In this document: piece by piece, positions 50,597-62,094 of the stretch
How the letters are laid out: the number at the start of each line of letters is the position of its first letter
Position numbering within the stretch: the stretch's first letter is position 1
Origin: Euglena gracilis
Lineage: Eukaryota > Euglenida > Euglenophyceae > Euglenales
Direction: 5' to 3'
NCBI GenBank assembly: GCA_039621445.1
Contig: CP154956.1
Span: forward strand, 93,872,406 to 93,936,405
Length of the DNA stretch: 64,000 bases
The notes under the pieces: model-generated
Told to the model about the DNA's origin: nothing
The model's input: only the letters and a program-made list of their open reading frames with translations
Database searches by the model: none
Position numbers and translations under genes: made by a program

Positions 50597-52942
50597 CACA
50601 CCCCTCTCAAATGACTAATTCTTGCCACAGAGGGGGCCATTCTTACTCCACCTCCCCGCAGCCCAAACGAGTGTATTTTTTTTTACCCCCCAAGGGCTTT
50701 AAATGGCCCCTGGAGGATGGGTTCTTTTTACCAACCCCGGGGATCCCTAGGAGCCAAAAAAAAAGATTTTCTCCGGCGCAAATCGCCGGAGAAGATAGCT
50801 TTGGGTGTATATTTTTGGCCGATTGTCCAAAAAAAAGTGCTCGATGTTCCAGCACTTTGCACTGGGAAACCTTTTGTACGGGGGGGGGGTTCCGCCCCTG
50901 CTGCTGCTTTGTTTTGAGTTGAAAACCAAATGATCCTTTGGTTTATTAATCCACCAGAAAGATTGGCTGTCAACCTGGTTGATTAATCAGGCCAAAATTA
51001 TACAGCCGACCAGTAACCCCTGATCACGCCCCCAAGGGTCCATACGTGCCCAAAATCAACAATGAGGTTTTCGGGACGAAGGGGGGGGGGGACGCGGGGA
51101 GAAAATAGGCACGGGCCATTCCTTTGGGTGTGAGTTCATTCTGATCACCCCCTTCCGATGGGGGGGAGGGGGTATGGGGGATGGGAGCCTTGAGGGGGGG
51201 TGGGTGTTAACGGAGGGGGGGATGGGTTTTACCTGATCGAAAAACTGAAAAAAATGATTTTTTAACTTTTTTGAAAAAAAAACAAAAAAAAAAAACAAAA
51301 AATGCATAAAAACCAAAAAAATTTTCCTTCAAAACAAAAAACCCCCCCCCCCCCTCCCAACCCACACCCCCCCCCCCCCTACCACCTACCCCCAACCCAC
51401 AAAAAACCCCTCCCCCCTCCACCCACCACCCCCCCCCCTTCCACACCCCGCCACCCCACCCAACACCCACACCCACCACCCCCACCCCTGAACCCACCTT
51501 CCCCCCCCTCCCCCCCCTACCCCCCCATCCTCCACCCACCCACCCCTCCCCCCCCCCTTTACTATTTTCCCACCAAACCAAAACCCCTTCTGACAAATTC
51601 CCCTGGCCAAGCCCCCCCCCCCCCCCCTTCCAACTCACTTCCCTTGTGTGACCCCCCCCCCCCCCCCCCCCCCCCGAAAAGTTATATGCAGTATGCTGTG
51701 TTACGCACTGACACCCCCCTGCGGAAACCAGTCCCCCTCCTTTGTGAGCATTGGCCCCACATGCCCTCCAAAGGCTGCTTGTCCCCATTCCCCCATGCAT
51801 CGGGGCGGGTTCCCCACCCACTGGGGGGGACCCGCCCCTGGGGGGGGGGTGGGAGGTCTTGGGGGACCCACCACCGAAAATGGCCAAAAAATCACGAAAA
51901 TGCCAAAATAGCACCTTTTTCAAAATTTTTCGACGCCTTCAGCACCGAAAACCTCCGGGGGAACCCCCCCCAGGGGGGGGGGCTCGGCCAGACGCACCCA
52001 CCCTTACCCCTCCCTCCCTCCCCCGGGGTTAACGACTAAAAAACCCGATCCCAACATACCATTGCTCACCGTCCCTCCCTTTGTTGCACTAAAGCTCCTT
52101 GTCGGTGGCCTGGACGGGGAGGGCAAAACCACTGCTCACTGAACACCCTGCCCCAGGCACCTAGAGGTCCACCAGAAATTGCCAAAAATGGTCCGCCTTT
52201 TTCGCCTTTAGAGATTCTTGGGGGGTTTTGACCAAAGTCCTTTGATTCTTGGCCGTTTCTGGCCAAATGGCCAGAGTGACCGAGCCCCCCCTCCTCTTTC
52301 CACTAAGGCTTCTTGTCTGTTCATGGCTGGCGCTAACTTCACTTCTGGCACAGTTGTGTGATGAGTGGCCAGGGACCCCTTACACCAGTACTCTTTTGTT
52401 GCTCCCCTGCCGCCCCCGGGGAAAGGGTTGGAAGTGTGTGTGCTGAGCACTGGCCACCCCAGAACCGGGGGGGGGAGGCGAAAATGCCCAACCCCCCTCC
52501 CTGCTTGCCCATATCACCCAACTCCCCAGAAAATTACACCCAACGCCCCTGTTGTCAGAATGTATTGACATCTAATATGAAACTCCAGAAAAAAGGGGGT
52601 TGGAACTTTTTTTGACAGAGTTTTGAAAGCTGTGACAGCATTCACGAAACACTCAGACAGTTATGGGGGGGAAACCTCAAAATGTGAGATATTGCTGTGT
52701 CGTTCGGTGCGGTGGGGATTTTTTGTGAATCATGCCAAAAAAAGTTCCAAAATTCTGACCCTGGGGGTTGTCTGCTCTGGGCAGGCACCCCCCTCCCCCC
52801 CTCAGATGTCAAGGGGGAGGGTCTGACCATTGCAAGACCAACGCTTGTCAATACCCTGCACTTCCCCCCCAGGGGGGTGCGAACTTCCTGCCTGGGGGGA
52901 GGGACGGAGGCTCAGGCGCTCCCGCCGGGGGGCCCTGCGCAC
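50597..52942. other. Putative LHC intron(s): repeats and C/A tracts
   Basis: Holds a CTCCGGCGCAAATCGCCGGAG hairpin at 50770, an A/C-only stretch at 51290-51690 and repeated GACTGACT/ACCATTGCTC words. No second LHC helix was found by eye. Confidence 0.35.
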
Positions 52943-52988
52943 CCACCGGCCGTTGGTGATCTCGTTGCTGGGCGTCATCCCCAAGCAC
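52943..52988 (-). CDS. LHC/HLIP-like exon with EITNGRW
   Basis: Minus strand, acceptor ATTATAG (52989-52995), 15 codons CLGMTPSNEITNGRW, donor GTGCGC (an alternative donor GTGGGT is 4 bases earlier). E-x-x-N-G-R-W is the start of the first chlorophyll-binding helix in the LHC superfamily, and TPSNE resembles the TPxAE approach in high-light-induced proteins. It lies 2.35 kb upstream of the exon at 50464 in the same direction. With the earlier donor the phases match, giving EITNGR-R-LALLAM, one residue longer than consensus. More exons may lie between them. Confidence 0.42.
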
Positions 52989-53054
52989 CTATAATTGACC
53001 CCCAGATTTTTGCCATTTTCGGCCATTTTCGGCCGTTTTTTCCTGTAGGTGGGG

Positions 53055-53120
53055 GTCGCTGAGCTCTTATCTCTTTAGAGTAAGAGCGAAGCTTACCACC
53101 CCCCCCACAACCCCCCCTCT

Positions 53121-53167
<47 letters not shown>

Positions 53168-53581
53168 TGAGTAGGCCCGGGCACCCGAGGATTATCGATG
53201 TGACCTGATTTCGGGACCCGAAAGGTTAATATCCTATAGGTTAGGAGACGGTCCCTAGTTTGTCCAGAGCCCTCACTTTGCCCGCAACTCCGCGCCAGGC
53301 CGGAGATCTGGCCCGAGCAAAAAAGTTGCGTACCGTTTTTTTTCCAAAGAAATTTTGTTGGACCGGCAACAGGGGGTCATTTTGGGGGTCAAAAAATCGA
53401 AAAATTCAAAATATCTCGAAAAGGCCGGGGAGTTGAGAAAAACTAAAGAGTACCTCATTCCACAACTTTGGGACGCCCTATCCACCGGTATGCGCGGTTT
53501 GGGCCAACTCCCCGCCTGGGCCGAGATATGGCCGTTTTGTGGTTTCGCCAGGGGGGGGACTCTGCCATTTAAAAAAAAAAA

Positions 53582-53618
<37 letters not shown>

Positions 53619-54165
53619 AGCCCGAGATACGGCCGTTTTTCGGTCCAAATGGCCGTTTTGTGCACTTTTCCCACTGTCCGACTTAGCCGTTTTCGGGCCA
53701 AAAAGTCGAAAAAAATCGAAAAAAATTTTTTCGCCCAAAACCATGTTTTTGGGCCTCCCGGACCCGGAAAAAGTGTTTTTGGGCCGAAAATGAGCGTTTT
53801 TCGACCCGCCAGCGCCCCGTTTTGGTGCGCCAACCCATTGACTTCGGGTCAAAACCGGGTCAAAAAAGTCGAAAAAAAATGGAAAAAATTTTTTTCGCCC
53901 AAAACCATGTTTTTGGGCCTCCCGGACCCGGAAAAAAAAAAGCGTTTTTCGACCCGCCAGCGCCCCGTTTTGGGCCGCCAACCCATTGACTTTGGGTCAA
54001 AACCGGGTCAAAAAAGTCGAAAAATATCGAAAAAATTTTTTCACCCAAACCCATGTTTTTTGGCCTCCTGGACCCAGAAAACATGTTTTTGAGCTGAAAA
54101 TGAGCATTTTTCGCCAGCCGGGCCGGAATGGTCCCCCAAAGAGCTCAGCTCTACGTCACACCCTG
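53055..54165. mobile_element. Inverted-repeat-ended unit S1
   Basis: Begins GTCGCTGAGCTCTTATCTC and ends AAGAGCTCAGCTC...CACACCCTG; GCTGAGCTCTT and AAGAGCTCAGC are exact inverse copies. Just inside the start, GCTCTTATCTCTTTAGAG and TAAGAGC form a hairpin. A 46-base C-run is at 53122-53167 and an A-run at about 53583-53615. Internal ~150-165-bp repeats carry GGGCCTCCCGGACCCGG and GACCCGCCAGCGCC. Its long frames are repeat-derived. Confidence 0.8.
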
Positions 54166-55704
54166 GTCGCTGAGCTCTTATCTCTTTAGAGTAAGAGCGA
54201 AGCTTACCACCAGGGAAAAGTGGGGGGTCGGACCCGCCCCCCCTCCCCCGGCCCCCTCTGGGTAGACCGTGAAAACCGCGGATTATCACCATGACCCCGG
54301 CCCGGTTCCGGAAATTTTTTTTTTAGATGCGAGCGACTGGATTTCTAGTTTCCGAATCACCTGGGTTTGACCCCCAACTCCCCGCCAGACCCGAGTTATT
54401 CACGCGCGAAGGGGTCCAAACTCGGTAGGATTTACCCGCCCCCCCTGGATAAGCCCCCCCCCCCCTTTGGACTCTGCCATTTCGGCCAAAAAATGTCAAT
54501 TTTCAAAATATCTCCAAAATGAAGCCAAATCAAAGGAAATGTCCGGAGACCTAATTTGAAGCCCTTGGAACGCCCCATCCACCGGTATTTTGATTTCCCC
54601 GCAACTCCCCGCCTAGCCCGAGATACGGCCGTTTTTGGCCCAGATGGCCGTTTTGTACACTTTTCCCACTGTTCGACATTGCCGTTTTCGGGGGGTGGGG
54701 GGTCAAAAAACCAATGTTTTCAAAATTTCTCGAAAATGATGCAAAATCAAAGGAAATGTCCAGAGACCTAAATTGAAGCCCTTGGAACGCTCTATCTACT
54801 GGGATTTTGGTTTCCCCGCAACTCCCCGCCCAGCCCGAGATACGGGCGTTTTTTTTTTGGCCAATTTGGCCATTTCAGGCCATTTTCTACACTTTTCCCT
54901 CTGTTCGACTTGGCCGTTTTCGGCCCAAAAAGTCGAAAAAAATCGAAAATTTTTTTTTGCCCGAAACGATGTTTTTTGGCCTCCCGGACCCAGAAAAACT
55001 GTTTTTGAGCCGAAAACGAGCGTTTTTCGACCTGCCGGCGCCCCGTTTTGGGCCGCCGACCCATTGATTTTGGGTCAAACCCGGGTCGACAAAGTCGAAA
55101 AAAATCGAAAAAATTTTTTTTGCCCGAGACGATGTTTTTTGGCCTCCCGGACCCGGAAAAACTGTTTCTGAGCCGAAAACGAGCGTTTTTCGACCCGCCA
55201 GCGCCCCGTTTTGGGCCGCCGACCCATTGACTTTGGGTCAAAACCGGGTCGAAAAAGTCGAAAAAAATCGAAAAATTTTCTTTTGCCCGAAACGATGTTT
55301 TTTGGCCTCCCGGACCCAGAAAAACTGTTTTGGGCCGAAAACGAGCGTTTTTCGACCCGCCAGCGCCCCGTTTTGGGCCGCCAACCCATTGACTTCGGGC
55401 CAAAACCGGTCAAAAAAGTCGAAAAAAATCGAAAATTTTTTTTTGCCCAAAACGATGTTTTTAGGCCTCCCAGACCCGGAAAAACTGTTTTTGAGCCGAA
55501 AATAGGAAAAAAAAAAAAAAAAAAAACAAAAAAAAAAAAAAAAAAAACGAGCGTTTTTCCGTAACCGCCAGCTCCCCGTGATTTCTGGCACAAAACCCAT
55601 AGATTTCAGGCAAAAGAGCTCCATGGAGTGGGCCGGTATGTATGGAGGGGTCAATGAAGGGGTGGGTGCGCGCTTATTAAGAGCTCAGCACTATTCAAAA
55701 CCTG
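54166..55704. mobile_element. Inverted-repeat-ended unit S2
   Basis: Directly abuts S1 head to tail. Same starting ~45 bases; ends AAGAGCTCAGCACTATTC...CCTG. It has at least three internal repeats starting near 55040, 55205 and 55368 (period about 165) and A-runs near 55510-55546. The 5' half is diverged from S1/S3. Confidence 0.8.
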
Positions 55705-56967
55705 GTCGCTGAGCTCTTATCTCTTTAGAGTAAGAGCGAAGCTTACCACCCCCCCGAAACCCCCCCTGACCCCCCCCCGCCCCCCCCGCCCCCCCCCCCC
55801 CCCGCCCCCCGCCCCCCCCCCCCTGAGTAGGCCCGGGCACCCGAGGATTATCGATGTGACCTGATTTCGGGACCCGAAAGGTTAATATCCTATAGGTTAG
55901 GAGACGGTCCCTAGTTTGTCCAGAGCCCTCACTTTGCCCGCAACTCCGCGCCAGGCCGGAGATCTGGCCCGAGCAAAAAAGTTGCGTACCGTTTTTTTTC
56001 CAAAGAAATTTTGTTGGACCGGCAACAGGGGGTCATTTTGGGGGTCAAAAAATCGAAAAATTCAAAATATCTCGAAAAGGCCGGGGAGTTGAGAAAAACT
56101 AAAGAGTACCTCATTCCACAACTTTGGGACGCCCTATCCACCGGTATGCGCGGTTTGGGCCAACTCCCCGCCTGGGCCGAGATACGGCCGTTTTGGGGTT
56201 TCGCCAGCGGGGGGGCTCTGCCAAAAACGGGTCATTTTTGGGGTCAAAAAATCGAAAAATTCAAAATATCTCGAAAACGCCGGGGAGTTGAGGAAAACTA
56301 AAGAGTACCTCATTCCACAACTTTGGGACGCCCGATCAACTCGTATGCGCGGTTTGGGCCAACTCCCCGCCTGGGCCGAGATATGGCCGTTTTGTGGTTT
56401 CGCCAGGGGGGGACTCTGCCATTTGGAGCCCAAAACGGGCCAAAAAACCAGTTTTTGCAAAATATCTCCAAAATGATGGGGAGTTGAAAAAAATGTCCGT
56501 AGACCTAAATTGAAGCCCTTGGAACGCCCTATCTACTGGTATTTTGATTTCCCTGCAACTCCCCGCCTAGCCCGAGATACGGCCGTTTTTCGGTCCAAAT
56601 GGCCGTTTTGTGCACTTTTCCCACTGTCCGACTTAGCCGTTTTCGGGCCAAAAAGTCGAAAAAAATCGAAAAAAATTTTTTCGCCCAAAACCATGTTTTT
56701 GGGCCTCCCGGACCCGGAAAAAGTGTTTTTGGGCCGAAAATGAGCGTTTTTCGACCCGCCAGCGCCCCGTTTTGGGCCGCCAACCCATTGACTTTGGGTC
56801 AAAACCGGGTCAAAAAAGTCGAAAAATATCGAAAAAATTTTTTCACCCAAACCCATGTTTTTTGGCCTCCTGGACCCAGAAAACATGTTTTTGAGCTGAA
56901 AATGAGCATTTTTCGCCAGCCGGGCCGGAATGGTCCCCCAAAGAGCTCAGCTCTACGTCACACCCTG
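55705..56967. mobile_element. Inverted-repeat-ended unit S3
   Basis: Abuts S2. Its first ~450 bases after the C-rich tract are almost identical to S1 (both contain GAGTAGGCCCGGGCACCCG and GGATTATCGATGTGACC). It ends with the same AAGAGCTCAGCTC...CACACCCTG as S1. Unique sequence follows. Confidence 0.8.
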
Positions 56968-57345
56968 GTAAAATTACCTTAAAATCCTTTCATACCAACA
57001 ATGCATTTGATCATTCATGCAAACGTGAAAATAGTTGTGAGCAACAAATCAAGCCAACCCATCCAAGGAGGTCTGTTTGGGATGGATGCTCAGGGATTAA
57101 AGAGGTCAAAGAGTTTTTGGTCGCAATATGCAAATGCAAGGTTTTGGGAATAAGCTTCTTTTTCCTAACATTGGATCAACTCCAACCGGAATCCACAAAA
57201 GAAACCTGGGGGGTTGTATCTTGAAAGGTTTCAAAAGAAATAAAATAAATGAGTCAAATTCCATCGGAATGAAGAGAACATTGACGAATGACGCAGCAGG
57301 CATTTTTGTTTGAAACTCTCACAAATAATTGACATTGTGAAAAAT

Positions 57346-57519
57346 CTAAATGGCTTCATCCATGACTTCAAAAAAGCCTTGATGTAAAATTTCATCCATC
57401 ATGTTAAGACGATCATCCGCTTGGATGTGGCGAAGTTGGGAGAAAATGCACTCAGCTTGAATGGCAGAGCAAACACAAGCAAACATGTGATCGGCCCATA
57501 ATGTTGAAATATTAAACAT
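57346..57519 (-). pseudogene. hAT-transposase C-terminal-like remnant
   Basis: 57 codons: MFNISTLWADHMFACVCSAI, QAECIFSQLRHIQADDRLNM, MDEILHQGFFEVMDEAI, stop. The pattern (A/S)xxAExxFSxxxxIxxxxRxxM resembles the hAT dimerisation region, where a conserved Ser/Ala-x-x-x-E-R-x-F-S is followed by RNR and LL. The match is loose and upstream coding (57519-57908, other phase) is low-complexity, so it is a decayed remnant at best. Confidence 0.3.
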
Positions 57520-57689
57520 CAAATGCGCTCACCCAATTGTCCGATTGTACAGGGCTTGAAAGACACCGAGGCCTGCTTGTCGGACAGCTCAACCACTGCA
57601 ACTTGCCCAATATCTGCATTCAATGCATCTTGTCCAATATTTGCGTCTCGCCTAATGTCTTCATCCGTTGGCTCCCAACCCAGCAAAAT

Positions 57690-57900
57690 GACCACAAAAA
57701 ACCCCCCAAAAAAGACCACAAAAAACCCCCCAAAAAAGACCACAAAAAACCCAAAAATGACCACAAAAAGCCCCAAATAACAACCAAAATGACCTAAAAT
57801 GTCTTGAAATAACCTAAAATTGCCTGAAAACGCCCAAAAATGTTCATAAAAAATTGTTGGAGATAACCCAAAATCACCAAAATGGCGCAGAATGGCCAAA
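57690..57900. repeat. ACCACAAAAAACCCCCCAAA tandem repeat
   Basis: About five imperfect copies of an 18-20-base unit, then degenerate AAAATGxCC words. It explains the Phe/Val/Gly-rich minus-strand frame. Confidence 0.8.
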
Positions 57901-58369
57901 AATGCCATAAAAGGTGCTCATATTTGCCCAATATTTGCCAAATGAGTGCAAACCAGCCCAAAATTAGCAAGAATTGATCCAAAATGGCCAAGATGGGTGT
58001 GACATTGGATATTTATGGATAAATTATCCCAAAAATGGGTTTAATTCTTCTAAATATACAAAAAAAAATGCCATCATCGCCCTTGTCACCAAAAATTTCT
58101 GAAATATCACCAAAACCTTCAGCTTTGGCCCAAATAACCCATTCGGAGGAATTCTTTGAGCATGTGCTGCAGGGCCAGGCACAATGGCAGGAGAAGAAAG
58201 AAAGACCAGGCACAAATGCAGGCAGGAAGAAGAAGGTGCTGCACAGCGACAAGAATCAATCGCACTGGAAATTGCCCCTCGGGGAAAAAGAAACTGTTAA
58301 TCGAAAAAAAACTCGAAAAAATTGCAACAATTTGTTTTCTCATTTTCGGCCATTTTCGGCCACTTTTAC

Positions 58370-58485
58370 TAATAGGTGCTTGGTCATCCCCAGCTTCCGC
58401 CCGGTCTTGGCCAGCTCCGCCTGCTCCAGCGCCTCGAAATGTTCCAGCAGGGCCTTGGCCTGGCGCCGTTGGCCACAGGTCTCCA
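58370..58485 (-). CDS. Helical exon (KALLEHFEALEQAELAKTGR)
   Basis: Minus strand, acceptor CTGTTCAG (58486-58493), donor GTAAAA after KHLL. Reading: ETCGQRRQAKALLEHFEALE, QAELAKTGRKLGMTKHLL. Regular amphipathic helix with basic end; GC-rich island in an AT-rich region, opposite in strand to most exons here. No family recognised. Confidence 0.48.
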
Positions 58486-58619
58486 CTGAACAGCCCCGCC
58501 GGCTCAGGTATGGTGTTGGGTCAGTTCCACAAGTTGTCTTTTTTTTAAGGCACGGGGTCAGCCACCACCCCACAGGCCCCTTTGCAAGGGGGGGGGACGC
58601 CGAGCCCAGCCATTGAAAT

Positions 58620-59030
58620 GAAAAGGATGAAAGATGTGAAAACGCGCAAAAATGCAGAAAGGGGGGTGGAAGGCGCTAGCCCAGCCATGAAAACGCGCAA
58701 AAAATGCGCAAAAAATGCGCAAAAAAAAACATGCGCAAAAAAAGCACAAAAAATGTGTAAAATCTGAGAAAAAAGCCCAAAAATCACAAAATGCAAAATT
58801 ATCCAAAAAAACATGGACAAAAAATGGCATCAAAATTACAACAATTCTATGGAATTATGCGGAAAACATCAGTTCCAAAAAAGTGGAAATTTTCAAAAAA
58901 AATGTCATCAAAATATTCGAAAAACTGGGTTGCCCACCAAAATGTTCCAAAAAAATACTAAAAAAAAAATCAAAAAAATGCACAAAAAAACATCAAAAAT
59001 GAATTTTGCTTTTTTTTCTTGTCTTTCGGG
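58620..59030. repeat. A-rich GCGCAAAAAATGC low-complexity tract
   Basis: Repeated AAAAATGCGCAAAAA and similar words; Lys-rich frames are artefacts. Confidence 0.8.
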
Positions 59031-59238
59031 GGGGTCTTTCCCCCCCCCCCCCAGTTGGGTTCTGGGTGGTGCACTCACAACAGAGATTTTTTTGTTTGAA
59101 GGTCGGTGACCCGGGGCAGCACCTGGAGGGTATTGGAGGGAGGTTGTCATTGCAAACAAAAACCTGAGTGGAACCCTGGGTGGAATTCCACGGTGACATA
59201 GGTCGGCGCAGGACTGGGCTCTGTGGGAGCAAGCAAAT

Positions 59239-59517
59239 CAGGCTTCTTTTTAAGACCCCCGGGGGGGGGAGGGGGGGGGGTCCCCCCCCACCCACCCAGG
59301 GTGGCGCGGGACCCTCCCGGGGGGGGGGGGGCGGGACCCCCCCCCCAAAATCGGGCCCGCTAAAGGCGATTTCCAAAAAATTTCGGCGCTTCGCGCCGAA
59401 AAGGTATACCCAGCGCCTCCGGCGCGGGACCCCCCCCCCCCGGGGGGGCCGGCCCGGACCCACCCACCCACCCCCCCTCCCCCCGGGGGGGGGTCTGCTG
59501 ACTTAAAAAGAAGCCTG
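59239..59517. mobile_element. hAT-like MITE, perfect 8-bp TSD AAGCAAAT and perfect 16-bp TIR
   Basis: Left CAGGCTTCTTTTTAAG, right CTTAAAAAGAAGCCTG, exact inverses. AAGCAAAT lies at 59231-59238 and 59518-59525. The core has opposing G/C runs around TTTCGGCGCTTCGCGCCGAA, so almost the whole element can fold on itself. Best-preserved copy in the window. Confidence 0.88.
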
Positions 59518-59926
59518 AAGCAAATACGTGTGAGTTTTGGGGTTTTTTTCCTTTTTTTCTTTTACATCAGCCCGCACAACCCCCCGGGAGGTTCTCAAGA
59601 AAACCCCTGCTGGTCAGGAATGTGCACTGTCCGGGGGTTGCTTCAGGGCACCTTCCAGGCGCTTTTGTTTCAGGGTTTCAAGGCCAATGCAAATATTCCA
59701 ATTTGGGCCATTTTTGACACCTTTTCTGAAAATTTACAGAGCCCTCCCTGGGCAGGGTATTGATTGAGAGGGGCCTTCCGGGAAACCCAAAAAATTACCC
59801 ATTTAGCTGCAGCGCTTCACGCTGATGTTTCAAAAAAAAAAAGTGCGCGAAAACGCGGGTCTATTTCAAGGCCCCAAAAAATTTTGGAGCCGCAAAATTT
59901 TTTGTGCAGGGGGCCTCGGTCCGAAA

Positions 59927-60177
59927 TAGGGTTTTTTTTAAATACCGGGGGGGAGGGGGGTCCCTGGGGAGGGCCAAGGGGGGGGTCCCAGTGGGTCCCG
60001 GGGGACCCCCAAAAAATGGCCGAAAAATCGCGAAAAATGCTAAAAATAGCACTTTTTTGGCGCCTTCGGTGCCGAAAAGTCTATCCCACCCCCCTCCGGG
60101 GGACCCCCCCCGGGGGGGCTCGGCCGGACCCACCCACCCTCCCCCCCCCCGGGGGTCCACGACTAAAAAAACCCCTG
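59927..60177. mobile_element. hAT-like MITE, TSD GTCCGAAA/GTCCGAAG
   Basis: Left TAGGGTTTTTTTTAAATACC, right the inverse style ACTAAAAAAACCCCTG. Flanking octamers 59919-59926 and 60178-60185 match 7 of 8. Core with GGCGCCTTCGGTGCCGAAAAG. A similar but incomplete copy is at about 62095-62330. Confidence 0.68.
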
Positions 60178-60424
60178 GTCCGAAGGGGGGGTCCTGCGGG
60201 TCGGCCAGAAAAGGGTGCCAGCTGGAAAAAAAAAAGGTGCTGGCTGGACCTCCCCCCTGGGGGGAGAGGTTCGAACCTAGCTGGGAGCTGGACCCGACCG
60301 GTACCAAAAAAAAAGCCCCAAAAAAGCCTGAATCCAGCTGGGTTGGCATTTTTCAGCCAGAAATAGCAGGTGAAACCCCAAAAACCACCCAAAAAATCCC
60401 TTTTTTTAGGGATTTTTTTTGGCC

Positions 60425-60600
60425 ATTTTTGGCGAATTTTTTCTGCCCAGCCCAGCTTTGTCGAGCTGGACCCAACTTTATTTCAGCGGACCCCCCCCCC
60501 CAGGGGGGGTCCACAACCCTGGTGGGCGGTGCTGGCTGGGAAAAGGTGCTGGCTGGCTGGACCCTCTGGGGGTAAGGGTCCCCTCCAGCTTCAGAAAACC
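60425..60600 (+). repeat. Dispersed CAGCCAGCACC repeat, copy 2
   Basis: Inverse of 1208-1390. Contains AACTTTATTTCAGCGGACC, opposing runs and two GGTGCTGGCTGG words. Confidence 0.45.
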
Positions 60601-60719
60601 CATGGTTTCGACTTAAGCGCAGGTGGAGCCCCCCCCCCCGATCCAGGAGGGGGGGACCCACTGCAGTGCGGACAAAAATTACGGGAGACAAAAATTATGG
60701 GAAACAGGGGGGGGGGAAT

Positions 60720-61260
60720 GCAACTGGGCCCTTCAAATTATGCAAGTCAAAAAAATGCAAAAAAATGCAAAAAATGCAAAAAAATGCAAAAAAAATGCAA
60801 CTTGCATGAAAAACCTGAGAAAAAGCTGGAATATAACAGAGCTTTTCTGCCTACGGATTTCAAAAAAAATGTTTTCCAGGGGCAAAAAATTTTTTTTCCA
60901 TTTTTTTTTTGAAAAAAAAAAAATAAAAAAAAAAAATGGCACCGCAAAAAATTTTTTTCCAGGATTTTCAGTACAATTTTTTCCAGCCGCATTGTCGAAA
61001 ATTTGGTAGAACATTTTCTAAAATTTTTTTTTTCCAGGGCCGCAATTCAATTTTTTTATCAACTGCTTGAGTCTGAGGAAAACTCTATCGGAAAAAATAA
61101 ATTATGCAAAAAAATTCAAACATATGGCAACCAACTACAAAAATTTTTTCCGGGGAAAATATTTTATGCAAAAAATGCAAAAAAATGCAAAAAAATGCAA
61201 ATTTCGGGAAAAGCCGATTATGCAAAAAAATGCAAATTATGCAAGTTGCATTCCCCCCCC
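60720..61260. repeat. A-rich AAAAATGC low-complexity tract
   Basis: Many AAAAATGCAAA words; no coding signal. Confidence 0.8.
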
Positions 61261-62094
61261 CCCTGTGGGAAACCACCCCGATTTTCCCATAATTCTCCCG
61301 TAATTTTTGTCCGGCGTACCTTTCACCTTTCCTTTTACCTTTTACGCCCTTCATATGGTGACTCCAAAGAGGTTCACAAAACACAAACCAAAGAGTGAAA
61401 ATCCCAATGGACAGAGAACACTGTCCAAGGTCTAAATGGGGCAAACTGCAGTGGTGTGGTCGGAAAAGCAACCATCACAGACATGGTCACCACACACACA
61501 ACACATTTGCATGCGGTCTGGCCACCACACTCAGATGGAAACAAAGACGCAGGCTGCATGGTGGCCTGAAGAGCTGCACCCAGGCTTTTGTCCCAGATGC
61601 AAGGAGGGGATTGGAAATATCCCCATCCAAAAGCCTGCAAAAACTCTGAATCTTTCTCCTTATTATTCTCTTATTATGGAGTCCATTGCAAAAAAAGATC
61701 TGCAAAAAAAAACATTTTCAAGAGGTGTTTTCGCTCAAAAAGAAAAATTGGAAAAAAAACTGAAAATTTATCCTCTGTTGTCTTCCAAAATGAAAATCTT
61801 TCCATAATTAATCAAAAGCAAAACCTTCCCACAATTTTTTCCCATTAATTTTTTTCCGAAATTTTTGCCTCCCGTAATTTTTGTCTGCGCGGCCTGGGTG
61901 ACTGATTTTCAGCCCAGCGCTTTGCGCTTTTGCACTTTGCGTTGGGCCGAAAAAATTTTAACCCCCAAGATGACCAAAAAGTGCCATTTTGGACACTTTT
62001 GGAGCAAAAATTTGTCAAAAATGCAAAAAAAAATTGGTGCAAAATGCCGGAGGGAAAAATTTGACCTTTTTGGGGGGTCCAGGGTACCCCCCAG

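Noticed and set aside
51207-52039. 238- and 245-codon frames
   Set aside because: Same A/C low-complexity artefact as above.
53273-55654. Several 130-245-codon frames on both strands
   Set aside because: They read through the ~165-bp repeats and A-runs of the tandem units; frames shift between units and have no domain.
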